Assembly (NCBI GenBank): GCA_036365515.1 | Contig: CM070877.1 | Location: forward strand, 55,030,475 to 55,094,474 | DNA: 64,000 bases | Source of the DNA: Torymus aiolomorphi | Taxonomy: Eukaryota > Arthropoda > Insecta > Hymenoptera > Torymidae | Direction of reading: 5' to 3' | Notes under the pieces: generated by a model | Database searches by the model: none | What the model saw: the letters and a program-made list of their open reading frames with translations, nothing else | What the model was told of the DNA's origin: nothing | Shown here: positions 34,412 through 47,719 of the stretch, in pieces | Position numbering within the stretch: position 1 is the stretch's first letter | Layout: each line of letters begins with the position of its first letter | Program-made: the position numbers and the translations under genes

Positions 34412-36559
34412 TTATTTGCGTCTTTTTGATTTTTTATTTTTATACCTTTTTTTCATTTCTATACCTATTTTACTACCTTTGTTTTTCTGCTTCATTGTTC
34501 TTAATTCAGTAAGCGGACGATCAGCGGTCTTTGCTGTCAAACAATGTATTTTATCGTCACATGTTTTTTTAACCCATATATGTGTTTTTGAATTCCAGGA
34601 TACTTTGGAGTTGTAAGCCAATCAATATTTTTTTCTTTTCTGAATTGTTCTATTTCAGCATCTTGTAAATGTATTATTTTAATAGCATCAGTATATTTTT
34701 GAACATGTATTGCAAAATCATTTGCGTTTTGAATAGCTTCTTCAAGGGGCTCTCGAAGATTATGCGAAGTAGCATAATGCTTTATAAGTCCACCCACACC
34801 ATCTACAGCTCCTTTGCCGTGCCCAGTAGCAGAGAACAACCATTTTATATCACACGGTGCTCGTTTTAGTTCATCTAATTGAAAGCGATTTTTAAAGTGA
34901 CTCGCAGCGCCGTCTGATACGATGGTAATTTTTTAATTGAATCACAACAATTTTCTTTCAAGAATTTTATAATTTTTTGTACTGCTAGCAAAGCATACGC
35001 TGAATCATGTTTTCGGTCATCACTTATAACTGCGAAACTTTGTGTCGAATCCCCTTGATAAGAGACTGCTGTGAAAATAGAAATTTGATCATTAACCCAA
35101 TGATTTCCTTGAACAGCTTTATTATGAATCACAGCCCAGTTTTCAGCGAAGTCTATTTGAAGAACTAAATGATGTGAGTCTTTTTTAGCACTTTCTCTTT
35201 CTGTTTTTATAGCTTTGCGTTGTATATTTTTACATACATGTGAGTACTAACCCTCATGGTCCAAACCGAAAGTTCATCTTTAAAAGCAGAAATTGATAGT
35301 GTCTTTTTAATCAGGTTTCCATTATCCCACAAAGCATATGTAATTTCTTCTGTGCCTTCTACATCTTGCAGTTTTAAAACATGAAACGTAATTCCCTTAA
35401 TCCCTGGACATAGTTTACATTCTTGTAAATAACATAAATCAGATGGCTCAGAACACATTGTTGCATTTATTATTTGTGACCGACTTTCATCCAACTCTGT
35501 GACGTTACTCCCTCTAAAATTAATTAAGCTCGTAAGAAATAAATCATAATTTGCGCAATAGATACAGAGACAAACTTCTTTGATGGGGCTAAGTAAGACA
35601 TACTTTGGTCGCAAACTATAAAATTTCGATTTTCCAATTCTCAATTCTGGATAATCATTTTTAAATACTTTATACGTCTCTTTTAAACTTCGAGTAAGAA
35701 AACGCTTAACTTTTTTCTCTTTTTTATTGTTAACTTTAATTGTAACAACGTCACATTTATTAGGACTTTGTCTTGAACAATTAAAATCATCATTTAAATA
35801 ATATTCCATAACAATTTTTTCCATGTTTTCATCAATCGGATGGCCTGAATATGCATCTGGTTCTGAATAAATTCCTTTTTCTTTAACAAAATTTCTCGAT
35901 TTGTTGATCATATACATTGTTATTTCTGGAAATAAAGATAAAATTTCATGTTTTGTAAAGGATGAAGGTAGCAAAGTCAGAATTTTTATTTTTTCTGATA
36001 CCGTAGAACACTTTTGCAAGGCTAGACCAAGATTTTGTATCCATTCTGTACAATGGCATACAGTTGATTCATTTGCTGTTATAGAAACGTCATAAACATT
36101 GTTCAACTTCACATCAAGGGTATTAGACAATGTTGAAAGTATTTTTTTTTTCTTCTTTGTTACGTAATTTTCAATTGATTTTTCATGTATAAGATTTTTT
36201 CTTTTAAGAGGCGATACAGAACCTAAGAAAGATGTACTTATTTCATTATTAAATTCTTCAATGCGTTCTGGAGTACTTGGTAAAAAATCTTCATCTCTAT
36301 CAACTACGTTATCGGTAACTTCATTATCCGTTATAAATTCATTGTCAGTACTACTCACCAATTCTAAAGCACGATTGTAACAATGTTGACACAGATATGT
36401 AGAAGGTGTCAAAGGTAAATGAGGATAGAGGTGCTTCAATGGATGAGCAAGATTCTCAAGTTGTTTTAAACGTACGGAACTAGATTTGTAAATAATTTGT
36501 TTGTGTTTGTCTAAAAAGTCTGCACATTTGATTCTCTCTGTTGAGTAATATTGAGACAT
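34412..36559 (-). pseudogene. Transposase of the 5.9-kb transposon (broken)
   Basis: A roughly 650-aa minus-strand protein from ATG 36559. The N-terminal 450 aa contain a CQHC metal-binding pair, a Lys-rich linker, YPELRIGKSKFYSLRPKYVLLS and a Cys cluster (VCLCIYCANYD, LQECKLCPG). A frameshift in an A-run near 35215 leads to LQIDFAENWAV, GNHWVNDQIS and SDDRKHDSAYA. A second near 34925 leads to TIVSDGAASHFKN and TGHGKGAVDGVGG. The D(FAEN), SDG and DGVGG acidic residues are likely catalytic. This family is widespread in invertebrate genomes as uncharacterised proteins, and I cannot name the superfamily. The minus-strand frame at 52362-53727 plus 48850-49319 is a relative. Confidence 0.75.
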
Positions 36560-36761
36560 CGTAGTTGAGTTGATAAGGTGTAAATATGTAATAATTTTCC
36601 AAAAGATGATGGTTTTAAATAAGACGAGATGTGTGATATATAGCAGAAACCGAACTTTTCTTTGTAAATGTTAAGTCAAACCATATCCATCTAGCGGACA
36701 AATGTACTAGTACATATACTCCTATAAGTAGGCGCACGTACATGTATATTACATACGCACA

Positions 36762-37711
36762 AAGATAAATACCTTTACATTGACTCTAATATCATTGACT
36801 ATATATAAGTGTTAAGCGTGAAAAATTTGTTTGTGTGTTATCTCATTAGTGATCGCTATCCCAGGAAAAAAGTACCGAATCTCACAAATACGTCTAGCTA
36901 GGCATTACCGTCCTCTATCACGACAACAAAAATTGTGCAAAAAAAACATGGGGTTTTCGAGAAAAAGGCACTTCTCTAAAAAATGAATTTTTCAGTAAAA
37001 AGTGCATAGCTCGTGGATTTTTTATTTTTTTTTGAAAATGACATTAAGGCCGTTAAAGAGGGCTCAAAACTGAGTGAAATTATGTGTTACACGTTTAAAA
37101 GCTTGAAAAACTGCTGAAACAATAGCAGTCTGAAAATCACATTGAAAATTTTTTTTCTCAATGAAAGAATTTTCTCGGAATTTTTCGGTATCGCTGAACG
37201 CATGAAATTTTGATGAAACAAAAAAATAAAAAAACACGTGTAAAATATTTTTTCGAGTAGAACATAAATATTTTTATTTCAACATGATAGGTGAAATAGG
37301 CATACGCGGGCTATCTGATTTGAGATGGATTCGGCCATATACGACTGAATATCATTTTGCACGAGGTCTACAAGAAACCTACTAAAAAGATAATCTTAGG
37401 TCAAATTAATAATTATGCATGGCGATACATGTTCATGTATTATGGTATACATTTTTATATATCAATATATAATTGTATGAATAATACAATCACTAAAAGG
37501 TTTATATACAATACGTAATCATATAAAGTTATGCATAATTATATATTGATATATAAAATTGTATACCATAATACATGAACATGTATCGCCATGCATAATT
37601 ATTAATTTGTCCTAGGATTATCTTTTTAGTTGAATTTCTTGTAGACCCCGTGTAAAATGATATTTAGTCGTATATACTTATATACTTATTTATACATAGT
37701 GACATAGAGAC

Positions 37712-37750
<39 letters not shown>

Positions 37751-38641
37751 TTCTGCATATATAAGTATGTGGGTGAACAGGTTTCGAAGAGGTATACTTC
37801 TTTCTTTCAGAGTTGCCTATGTTAACGTTACTAAAGAAATATGGACCCTGGGGTTATAGACTCTAGAAAATGGCCGAAAATTCTCCAAAACCAGTCATAT
37901 ATACCTTCTCCCGTTTGAAGAGGCTCTTCAAAACCGGAGAAACTCTTCAAAACCGGTATATAATATCTCGAAAAACTCTCCAAAACCGATAAAAGACATA
38001 AATAAGGATATATAAACATATATAAGTATATATAACTATATACGAATTATTTTTTCGCAGGAATCTTTTCACTTATGTAATGAAAATGGATTATTATTCC
38101 AATATAATTGTAATATAAAATGGATACAACTTGTATGTAATGTACAAGTTGTATTCTGTACTAATTTTTTCATAAAGTTGTACGCTTTATTATGGTAATT
38201 AAAGGGAATATTACAATAACAAAAAATTATTTAGATTAATTTGAATCAAAATAATTATTTTTTTATTTTTATATATGATTCGTGTTTTAACTTATTATTA
38301 TTTTAATTAAACATTTCATAGAAGATAAATTTGAAAATTATTTTTTAACCAATGAATTTTACAATTCTGTCATCTGATTTGCTATCAGCGATCCGAAAAC
38401 CCCATACAAATCTATTCAGCTTGTTTGGGTAATAGCCCAGCTTCTTCTGATGATTAAAAAAAAGTAAATTTTTATATGTTGATCTTGGTCTGACCTTGAA
38501 AATTTTTTAAACATTTTATCTACAATTTTCCCTCAAAGCACTTATTATAAACTTCATTTTAAGAGTATCCCCATCCCAATCGGTCAGTTCCAAAAGAAGA
38601 TATTTTATTTTGTCCAGACATGTTCCTTTGGGCCCACTGTG
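36762..38641 (-). repeat. Right terminal inverted repeat of the 5.9-kb transposon
   Basis: Reverse complement of the left arm. It is longer because of an inserted 340-bp foldback element and different internal minisatellite (CCGGTTTTGAAGAGTTTCT units on the minus strand, 37885-38000). Confidence 0.88.
37338..37676. mobile_element. 340-bp foldback MITE inside the right arm
   Basis: TATACGACTGAATATCATTTT at the left and its near reverse complement at the right bound a palindrome with arms of about 150 bp. The left arm of the host element lacks it. The flanking sequence is continuous with that arm when the MITE is left out. Confidence 0.82.
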
Positions 38642-39591
38642 CGGCGCTGGTGCCCCCGTCCGCCGCTAGTGAGGCCGCGGAGCTACTTCGGGGACTGGTG
38701 ACGGCGCTCCACAGTCTCACCGAGCCGCAGCTCGCCACGGCGGCCATCGAGCCGGCGATTGAAGACCCGGTGCCCTCACCAGCTCCCCTGCTCGAGCCGA
38801 CGACGACGTCGGGCCTGAGGCGGCCGCACGCGTAGCGTCCGCCAAGTCCAAGTGGCTCTCCAACGAAGGAAGAGGAGGAAGAAGGAGCCGTCGGAGGAAT
38901 GGTCCCAGCCACCGGCGACGAGGCGTCGGTGGAGAGAGACGGATCCGTCTCCTCCGCCACCCACAGTTCGTTCTCGTCCCTGGCCAGCGAGCCATCGCCA
39001 CCCCAGGGACGAGGTTTTCCCAGCCGCAGACAGCCTCTCGAGAGGAGGTGGGATGCCCTCGAGAGAGCATTACGCCTGGCCCGCGAAGCATCGCGCCAGG
39101 CCAGGGAGGCCGAGGCCGCCGCCTTCCGCGAGTGGGACGAGTTCCACTCAAGTTCGCAGTGGGCAGGCAAGTTCTCGGCTCCCTGGACGAAGGCCGTGAA
39201 GCAACGGCGCGAGGAGATGCAGGCGGAGGAAGCAGTGCACAAGGGTGTGGGCGAGGGCCGCACCGCTCTAGTCGTGGCGGAAGAAGCGCACCGCGAGATC
39301 GAGGCGGCTCAGCAGGAGGCGAAGCAGGCGCAGATGCGCCTGGAGGCAGCCCAAGCGCGGGCACGGCGCTCCAAGGAGCACGCGTTCCTCACCCCGAGCC
39401 GTCCTGTCACCGCGCCGCCGCCTGCTCGCCCCGCTGTCCAAGCGCCGCGCCAGCCACGACCGGACCCCGTACAAGCAGCGCCGGATAAACGTCGCTGCTA
39501 CTTCTGCGGAGAGCCCGGGGTCAAAGTTCACTGGAAGTGCCCGAACTTCCCAAGCCACGACCCCAAGGATCGGTGGTACCAGAGGCGATGA
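38642..39591 (+). pseudogene. Gypsy ORF3: coiled-coil protein with zinc knuckle
   Basis: A frame downstream of integrase and upstream of the purine tract, open except for a TAG at 38833. It is Ala/Glu/Arg-rich with long predicted coiled coil (ERRWDALERALRLAREASRQ, AEEAHREIEAAQQEAKQAQM). A Pro-rich stretch follows, then CYFCGEPGVKVHWKCPNF near the end. The knuckle spacing is CX2CX7HX2C, unlike canonical CCHC. The layout resembles a Gag, but a normal gag already exists at 27115. A similar coiled-coil ORF precedes another LTR at 20570-20947 (minus strand). The function is unknown; RNA binding and self-association are inferences. Confidence 0.7.
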
Positions 39592-39868
39592 GGGAAGCCT
39601 CGCCACAATACGCACACCCAAGAGGGAGTATAAATCTTGGGACACCGGGGTCCAGCAGCCACCGGCTCCATAGGGGTGCCACCCCAATGTAGCCAATTAA
39701 TAAAGGCCTGGACGGGCCGTATTGTTGATACAATTTCTAGCTTCTTTTCTTCTTTCTCCTCCCTCCTATCCTAGCCTAGTATGCCCTTACCGCCCCTGCG
39801 TGCGAACTTCGAAGGCCACGTGGATAGAGAGCCGACTAGAGGGTAGTACGTCACGTCTGGGACGGGGG
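39592..39868 (+). other. 3' untranslated region and polypurine tract of the Gypsy element
   Basis: AATAAA is at about 39699-39706. The purine tract GGGACGGGGG lies directly before the 3' LTR start TGTACC at 39869. Confidence 0.65.
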
Positions 39869-40068
39869 TGTACCGATGTTCGAGAATCACGGGCGAACTA
39901 CCGCGCGCGCGTTCCTTTTTGAAAGCGCAGATGCGCAGGCGCGGGAAGGACGGATCGGCAACGGTGCGCGAGAGAAGAGGCAGTACGTTCTTCGCCAGCT
40001 TAGCGCGCGCACGAAGCGAGATTTTTTCCGCCGCCTCGATACGCTCCCCGAGAAGACGTTGGCTCCGC

Positions 40069-40163
<95 letters not shown>
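39869..40163 (+). repeat. 3' LTR of the Gypsy element, left part
   Basis: Matches 24420-24720 of the 5' LTR through GGCTCCGCAG and into the (GA)n tract. It is cut there by a LINE and continues at 45278. Confidence 0.92.
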
Positions 40164-40164
<1 letters not shown>

Positions 40165-40716
40165 ATTTTATTTGCCTTCGCGGCAAAACATTAAATACAA
40201 AATTTATGCAGAGCATAATTTACAATAATACAATCTGAATAGTACAAAAAAAGAATACGATAAAAAAATAATAAAATAATAAAAAAGAACCATATGATAA
40301 AATAAAAATAAAATACATAAAAATCATTAAAAATCACGAGGACCCTTCATTAAAACAAAATAAATAAATAAAAATAGAGAAAATATCACAGCTGGTACTA
40401 TACGCTAAAAGGAAAATATTACAGTTATAATAATACATTAACCATTTCATAAAATATCACAGTAAGGTATCACAGCCGCTTAGTCAAAAAATCACAGATC
40501 AAAGTTAATCCGCAGTCTAATACTAAACTAGATAAAGGTCCCCGCACTGGCAGCTCTAAGCATCCTTATAGAGAGGCTAGGCATCGAGATCAAGCAGGTG
40601 TTGGCGCACAGCCCTCTTGAATGATGAAAGTGATGGAAGGTAGCGCAGGGAGGAGGGGAGGGAGTTCCAAAAGCGGGCACCCTGAGCCAGAAACGCTCTA
40701 TCACCCGTCTTATAGT

Positions 40717-43395
40717 TCAAGGCAGGGAAAGTAAGCTCCGGCTGCACTCCCCTGCTTGTTGGCCTAGGCTTGTGCACCGTAAAAAATGCAGCCAAGTAAC
40801 TGGGCTCACGCATCCGAATATTTTATATAGTAGCAGGGCTGCGAAGTAGAATCTGCGTAAGTCCATACGGAGCCAGCCCAGACGTCTCAAGTAGGGGGTG
40901 ATATGCTCATCCCTTCTAGCCCCAGTAACGTACCTCACACATGAATTGCTCAATCCTTGCACTCTCGCTCGCTGTTCGTCAGACGCGTGCAAGTAGACCA
41001 CCGTACAGTAGTCAAGGTGGGGTTGAACTAGGGACTCGACTAATCTTTTGCGGAGAATCTCGGTGGTACGCGCCCTAATAAACCGCAAACTGTATAGGGC
41101 TTTATTGACTTTCTTTGTGAGTTGGTCAGTGTGCGGTTTCCATGTTAATTTACTATCCAGTGTAACACCGAGACTCGCAACTTCGCTACTGAACGGGATG
41201 CGTTCTCCAGGCCGCACACCAATACCTGGCAGATCTAATGAGTTTATATGATTAACTCCTACCCTGGAGCCGAATACAATGGCTTTGGTCTTACCAGCAT
41301 TGAGATGCAGGCCCGAGTTCGCCGCCCATTCAGCCACCATTTGCGCCGCATGGGACAGCTGATCAATACCCTCCAGAATTTCGTCTTTTGTCGGGTGTAA
41401 GTAGATTTGAAGGTCATCTGCGTAAAATATATGTCTGATATTATTACCGTCAAGTACGTCACGTAAGTCGTTAACGTAGAGACAAAAAAGCAGTGGACCC
41501 AGGACAGATCCCTGTGGAACTCCCAGATTGGTTTCTAACCAGTCAGAGTTACCTTTGCTATTTGAGGTGATCATCTGGGTACGTCCTTTCATATATGATT
41601 GAATCCACAGGAGAGCTGCCCTGGAGAACCCCAGCCGACAGAGCTTACGCAGAAGCGCTGTTGGTGAGATGGTGTCGAAGGCTTTGCTGAAGTCGAACAG
41701 TAGCAGTAACGTCAGTTGTCTGTTGTCGATGCCTATACGTATATCGTCGGTTAGCTTGAGAAGTGCCGTCTGCGTGCTGTGGTGCTTGCGAAATCCGGCC
41801 TGGAGGGGGTCAAGTAGGTTATTGCTATTAAGATACTCCGTGATTTTGTTGTGGGCAATTTTTTCAAGCACCTAAGAAAGAAAGCAGAGTAGCGCTATAG
41901 GACGAAAGTCCGAGACTGTAGACGGCGATGTCATTTTCTTGAGCGCAATTACCTGTGCCTGCTTCCAGGAGCCTGGAAAAATTCCCTGAGCGAAGGAGGA
42001 GTTGAAAATTCTGACCAAGTAGTCACCAATGACAGGGAGAGCCTTCACGACCACCTCCCGAGGAATTTCATCCACCCCTTTTGCCTGTGAGGAGAAGTGA
42101 GAAATTGCAAGAACTACATCACTCAGTGTAGCCCTCCTCACTTGTTAGTAAAATAGTGTCCATAGCTTCTTCTATGTTTTCAAGGGGGGATACGGAGATT
42201 CCAGCGAAGTGAACGTTTAACTCTCCCGGCGTAAAGCCACAAAGGTCCTCCTCTTTTCGCTTTGGAATAAGGCCGAGTTTACGCATTTTCTTCCATATAT
42301 CCTTGTTAGCATCAAGAGCGTCTGAGAGATGTTTGTGAAAGAAGGAGTTACGCTCTTGATCAAAGAGTGAGTCGACCTCATTGCTGAGCCGAAGAAACTC
42401 ATCGAACACCGCCGCTCGCCCAGTGCGTTTGTAACGCCTATGGGCCGCATTACGTTTGTTGACTAGTTCCTTCAGCTCAGGACCAATCCAAGGAGCATTA
42501 TTTCGATTGGGTTTCACAGTTTTTAAAGGCGCTAAATCGTTTATGACAGAGTTAAGCTTTGCGTTTAAGGAATCTAGTGCTCCCTCCAAATCGGATTCAA
42601 TCGAATTCATGCCTACCCAATCACAGCGCGCAAGCAGTTCATTGAGAGATGTAAGGAATACGTTTTTATAATCTCTGTAGGAGAAAGACTTTCCTACTAG
42701 AGCTGGCACAAAATAGCTGATGGTAACATCAATGATAGCATGCTTACCGAAACTGGGCAGGTGTTCATTCGCATAGTCAAGCACCTCGTCGTTTCGTCCG
42801 TGAGGATTAAGTCAATCCATTTGTGAGACGTGGGCGTGTGATGTGTTGGGCCATGCTGCGCAATATGTAATGATAACTCTGTGGCAAGGTTTCTGATGGA
42901 ATATGCATCAGCATCGGACGCCGATGACAAGTCACCATTCAGATCCCCCATGATAAACTTGTGACTATACTCACTACTCAGGTCGCGCCAAACATCGAGA
43001 AGGTCGGTGTCCTTTTGCATGGCAATGTGTGGAGGTCTATAAATGACACCGACCAAAATGGGAGAAGAGGAACCCTGCTGCACACGACAGAATAAGTACT
43101 CAGGGATTGAGGGTTTTCCCAGTCCCTGAGTCATAGATGACGCCAGTTTCGTGATGGTGAAGTCGTTTCGTGCATACAGAGCAACTCCGCCCCCATTTAT
43201 ATTACGATCCTGCCTAAGCACTGAGTAGCCATCAATCTGAATGAGACTGTCATCAACGTCAGGTCCAAGGCAAGATTCAGCTATGCCAAAGAGGTGGTAG
43301 GAGGGATCTTCAACCAGGTACAGACGGAGCTTATTTATACGAGGTCTGATTGAGTTAATATTAAGAAACCCGGCCTTCAGAGGTCATCCACCCCC
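40717..43395 (-). pseudogene. LINE ORF2: AP endonuclease and reverse transcriptase
   Basis: The protein nicks target DNA and reverse-transcribes the LINE RNA there. The endonuclease (43395-42790) shows FLNINSIRPRINKLRLYL, GGVALYARND, GVIYRPP, IMGDLNGDL and THHTPTSHKWIDLILT. A frameshift near 42785 leads to the linker frame (42784-42119), and a second near 42130 leads to the RT start. An in-frame TAG at 41872-41874 follows. RT motifs are intact: LFDFSKAFDTI, GVPQGSVLGPLLF and FYADDLQIY. The C-terminal region runs to 40717 or 40577, with a frame change near 40800. Repeat-type decay is mild. Confidence 0.9.
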
Positions 43396-43696
43396 CCGTC
43401 CCCTTGCAAGCAGTCGATCCCAGTCATGATGTAGGTGCCGACCCGACAGCTTGTTCTGCTCCCTGCCTCGCAACAACTATGTCGTTGTTAGTGGCTGCAG
43501 CGTTTGACGGGTTGCATTTGGGCAGATGTTTTTTTTTAGCAGACTGGCACGTCGTTTGAATGACTTGTAGGTCAGATGCTGTGGCGAAGATATGCGCACG
43601 CTCGCCTCCCTTATGCCTAGCCAGGAATCTACCACCCGAGTGCCACACATATTTAAAGCCCAGCCCCTGGGCGATGGACCTCAGGCTCTTAAATTC

Positions 43697-45205
43697 CTAG
43701 AACATATCATGGGGCAACATCTCATTTATGAATATTTTATGGTGTGGCACACAAGCAGCTAAAACCGAGCCAAGCATTTCGGGATCGATGTTACTTGTGG
43801 TAAAGTAAGAATTGGCGAGCGAGCGCTTAGCTCGCATCACATCTCTGACCAGGCTCGGGCTGCTGAGCCTTACTATGCAGGAGGGCAATGCGCCTGCTCG
43901 CGACTCCAAGCCTCCCACCGCCTCACCTCCATTTCTCTCAGACGGGTCCCGGACCACCAAGACGCGCGTCCCAAGAATATTATCGCTGTTTAATGGGGGA
44001 TAAATGGTTCTGAGTACTGCGAAGGCGATTTGGTTGGTTAATACCTCCGTATATACAAAATCCTTCTTTAAAATACCATTAAGTACCACCTTGCAGGACT
44101 CAGAACCATCAATCCCAGAACACGCGGAAGAGGCCCCAGGGCCCGGCTGAGAGGACGGGCATAATAGCACTGAATTTGTGCTGGCAGCGGAAGTAGAGCT
44201 GCCAATGTCACCTACTTCACGACTATTAAAAATTAAGCTATTTAAATTCGCTGGCTCCATGTGAGCACGCTGGAGCTTTTCGAAGCTGCTAAACGCTTTG
44301 TCTAATTTATCTTTTAGTGAAGAGTTGGCCTCGAGAAGCAGCTGGCACTTGGAATCAAGGGACTCAAGTAAGCAATTTTGGTTGCTTACCTGCCCCTCGA
44401 CAACAGAGACCCGCGTGGGCAGCTTCGCATTGTTGATTTGACCCTCATCGCAGTGAGTGGTGTCGGCGCTGCACGACGCGGGGCTCCGGCTGCCAAGGAG
44501 CTTGAGTTCGTCCAACTGCCTCTCGAGCATGTCGAAACGCTGAAAAAAGAGCTCCAGCATGCTTACAGGAATTAAAACATTTGTCACACCAACCAGGTTT
44601 ACATCCCCCAGCGGCGGGGGTAGTACCTGGTTGGTGGCGGAAGATTGCGCAATACTTGAGCTCGCCACTGCCGATGAAATATCTCCCGTATCTTCGCAGA
44701 TTTGTGATGCGTCTTTTGGCGCCTGAGTGTCGGTGACCCGTCCGGTACTCTCACTCAGAGCAGACTACGCCTGTGGGCAGTTGGCCCGCTCGGCACCTCT
44801 CTCTGGCGCTCCTGGCCCCTGCGCTCCAGCTACCTGCCCCGCAGACTTAGCCACACTGGTAGCGAGTAGTGCGCACGACCCATGCGGGCTACTATTACGC
44901 GCGGAGAGCTTAGCAGCCGGCGTCGATGAGCCGAGAGGCGTATGATGGTGGGAGGCGGCAATATTAGATGTATTGGGCGTGCATCGTTGCGACAACGACG
45001 CACGCTTGCTCACCTGCGCACTCTTCAGCTTAATGAAGGATGACACCTCTGCTGACGTTGGTCTCTGCTCCGCAATGCGGCATAGGTCACACGGAGCACT
45101 CTTTTTCTTGCCGAAGCATTTGGCATGGCACGGCTGGCCACATATCGGGCATAATCCCAGCACTCTCATCGATGACTCACCGCATACAGCACACCTCTTC
45201 TCCAT
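43697..45205 (-). pseudogene. LINE ORF1 with PHD-like zinc finger
   Basis: The nucleic-acid-binding protein of the LINE. A single frame from ATG 45205 to the stop at 43697 is broken by one TAG at 44765-44767. The N-terminus has a PHD-like Cys/His cluster (CAVCG, CPICGQPCHAKCF, CDLCR), as in CR1-group ORF1. The middle is low-complexity with a coiled coil around 44330. The C-terminus holds VLVVRDPSERN and LPSCIVRLSSPSLVRDVMRAKR. The same strand and order as ORF2 support the assignment. Confidence 0.85.
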
Positions 45206-45277
45206 GTTCCACTACAATAACACACGATCGCCTCTGTGATTGTTGACAGCTTTCCGTCTGCTGTCGGTTGGCCCGCT

Positions 45278-46268
<991 letters not shown>

Positions 46269-46272
46269 TCAA

Positions 46273-47712
46273 CTAATTCTTAACACCAAGCAGGCGGGGT
46301 ATGCGAGTTTTACACGTATACGAGAGCGTATCAGACGTGCATAAATGGCAAAATAATTATTTTAATAATTCTTAACCCCAAGTAGGTGGAGGATGCGAGT
46401 TCTCCGCGTATAAGAGTGAGCGTCAGACGTGTGTACACGACTAAATAATTATTCAAATAATGCTTAACAAAAGCTGGCGGGGAATGGTAGTTCTACATGT
46501 ATACGGAAGCGTATCAGACGTGCATACATAACAAAATAGTTACTCAAATAGTTCTTAACCCCAAGCAGACGGGGGATGCGAGTACTACGCGTATACGGGA
46601 GCACGTCAGCCGTGTATACATGGCAAAATAATTATTCAAATAATGCTTAACCCAAGCAGGCGGGGGATGCGAGTTCTACGTGTATACGCGAGCGTGTCCG
46701 TCGTGTTTACATATCAAAATAATTGTTCAAATAATTCTTAACCACAAGCAGGCGGGGGATGCGAGTTCTACGCGTATACGGGAGCGCGTCAGACGTTCAT
46801 ACATGGCAAAATAATTATTTTAATAATTCTTAAGCCCAAGCAGGTGGAGGATGCGAGTTCCCCGCGAATACGAGAGAGCGTCAGAGGTGTATACATGGCA
46901 AAATAATTATTTCAATAATTCTTAACCCCAAGTAGGCGGGGGATGCGAGTATTACGTATATACGGGAGCGCGTCAGACGTGCATACATGGCAAAATAATT
47001 ATTTTAATAATTCTTAACCCCAAGTAGGCGGAGGATGCGAATTCCACGCGTATACGTGAGGTCGTCAGACGTGTATATATGGCAAAATAATGATTTTAAT
47101 ATTTCTTAACCTCAAGTCGCATGGGATGGGAGTTCCACGCGTATACGGGAGCGCGTCAGACGTTCATACATGGCAAAATAATTATTTTAATAATTCTTAA
47201 GCCCAAGTATGTGGAGGATGCGAGTTCCCCGCGAATACGAGAGAGCGTCAGAGATGTATACATGGCAAAATAATTATTTCAATAATTCTTAACCCCAAAT
47301 AGGCGAACGATGCCAGTTTCCCGCGTATACGAGAGCGCGTCAGACGTGTATACAGGACTAATTAATTATTCAAATAATTCTTAATCCCAAGTAGGCGGCG
47401 GATGCGAGTATTACGTATATACGGGAGCGCGTCAGACGTGTATGCATGGCAAAATAATTATTCAAATAATGCTTAACCCAAGCAGGCGGGGGATGCGAGT
47501 TCTACGTGTATATGGGAGGGTGTCAGACGTGCATACATATCAAAATAATTATTTTAATAATTCTTATCCCCAAGTAGGTGGAAGTGCGAGTTCCCCACGT
47601 ATACGAGAGCGCGTCAGATGTGTATACATGGCAAAATAATTATTCAAATATTTCTTAACCCCAAGTAGGCGGGGGATGCGAGTTCCACGTGTATACGGGA
47701 GCGCGTCAGTAT
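46273..47712. repeat. ~92-bp bipartite satellite, right array (about 15 copies)
   Basis: Continuation of the array at 22860-24419 with the same unit and orientation. Open frames in it are chance. Confidence 0.92.
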
Positions 47713-47719
47713 TTCACAG

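Larger units (their letters stand above)
32767..38641 (-). mobile_element. 5.9-kb DNA transposon with ~1.55-kb terminal inverted repeats
   Basis: The ends CACAGTGGGCCC and GGGCCCACTGTG are exact inverted copies. CGGCG flanks both sides (32762-32766 and 38642-38646), a 5-bp GC-rich target duplication. The arms (32767-34345 and 36762-38641) match in order along their length. They differ by a 340-bp insertion in the right arm and by unlike minisatellites in the middle. The unique centre holds a minus-strand transposase relic. A 5-bp CGNCG target and a CAC(A/T)RTG end are known for Transib, but the transposase does not look RAG1-like. Confidence 0.88.
40164..45277 (-). mobile_element. CR1/jockey-type LINE inserted in the (GA)n tract
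   Basis: A nearly full-length 5.1-kb non-LTR element. Its 5' end is at about 45277 and its 3' end GCAAATAAAATGC at 40164. It carries ORF1 and ORF2. The target duplication cannot be read because both flanks are GA repeat. Only a few stops and frameshifts are present, so it is younger than most elements here. Confidence 0.88.

Noticed and set aside
32767..38641. Firm assignment to Transib from the CACAGTG ends and CGGCG duplication
   Set aside because: The transposase motifs visible do not match RAG1/Transib as known to me, so it is left as a finding.
38717..39364. Pro/Ser-rich minus-strand frames opposite Gypsy ORF3
   Set aside because: GC-rich coding DNA leaves the opposite strand open. The plus-strand frame has the coiled coil and the zinc knuckle.
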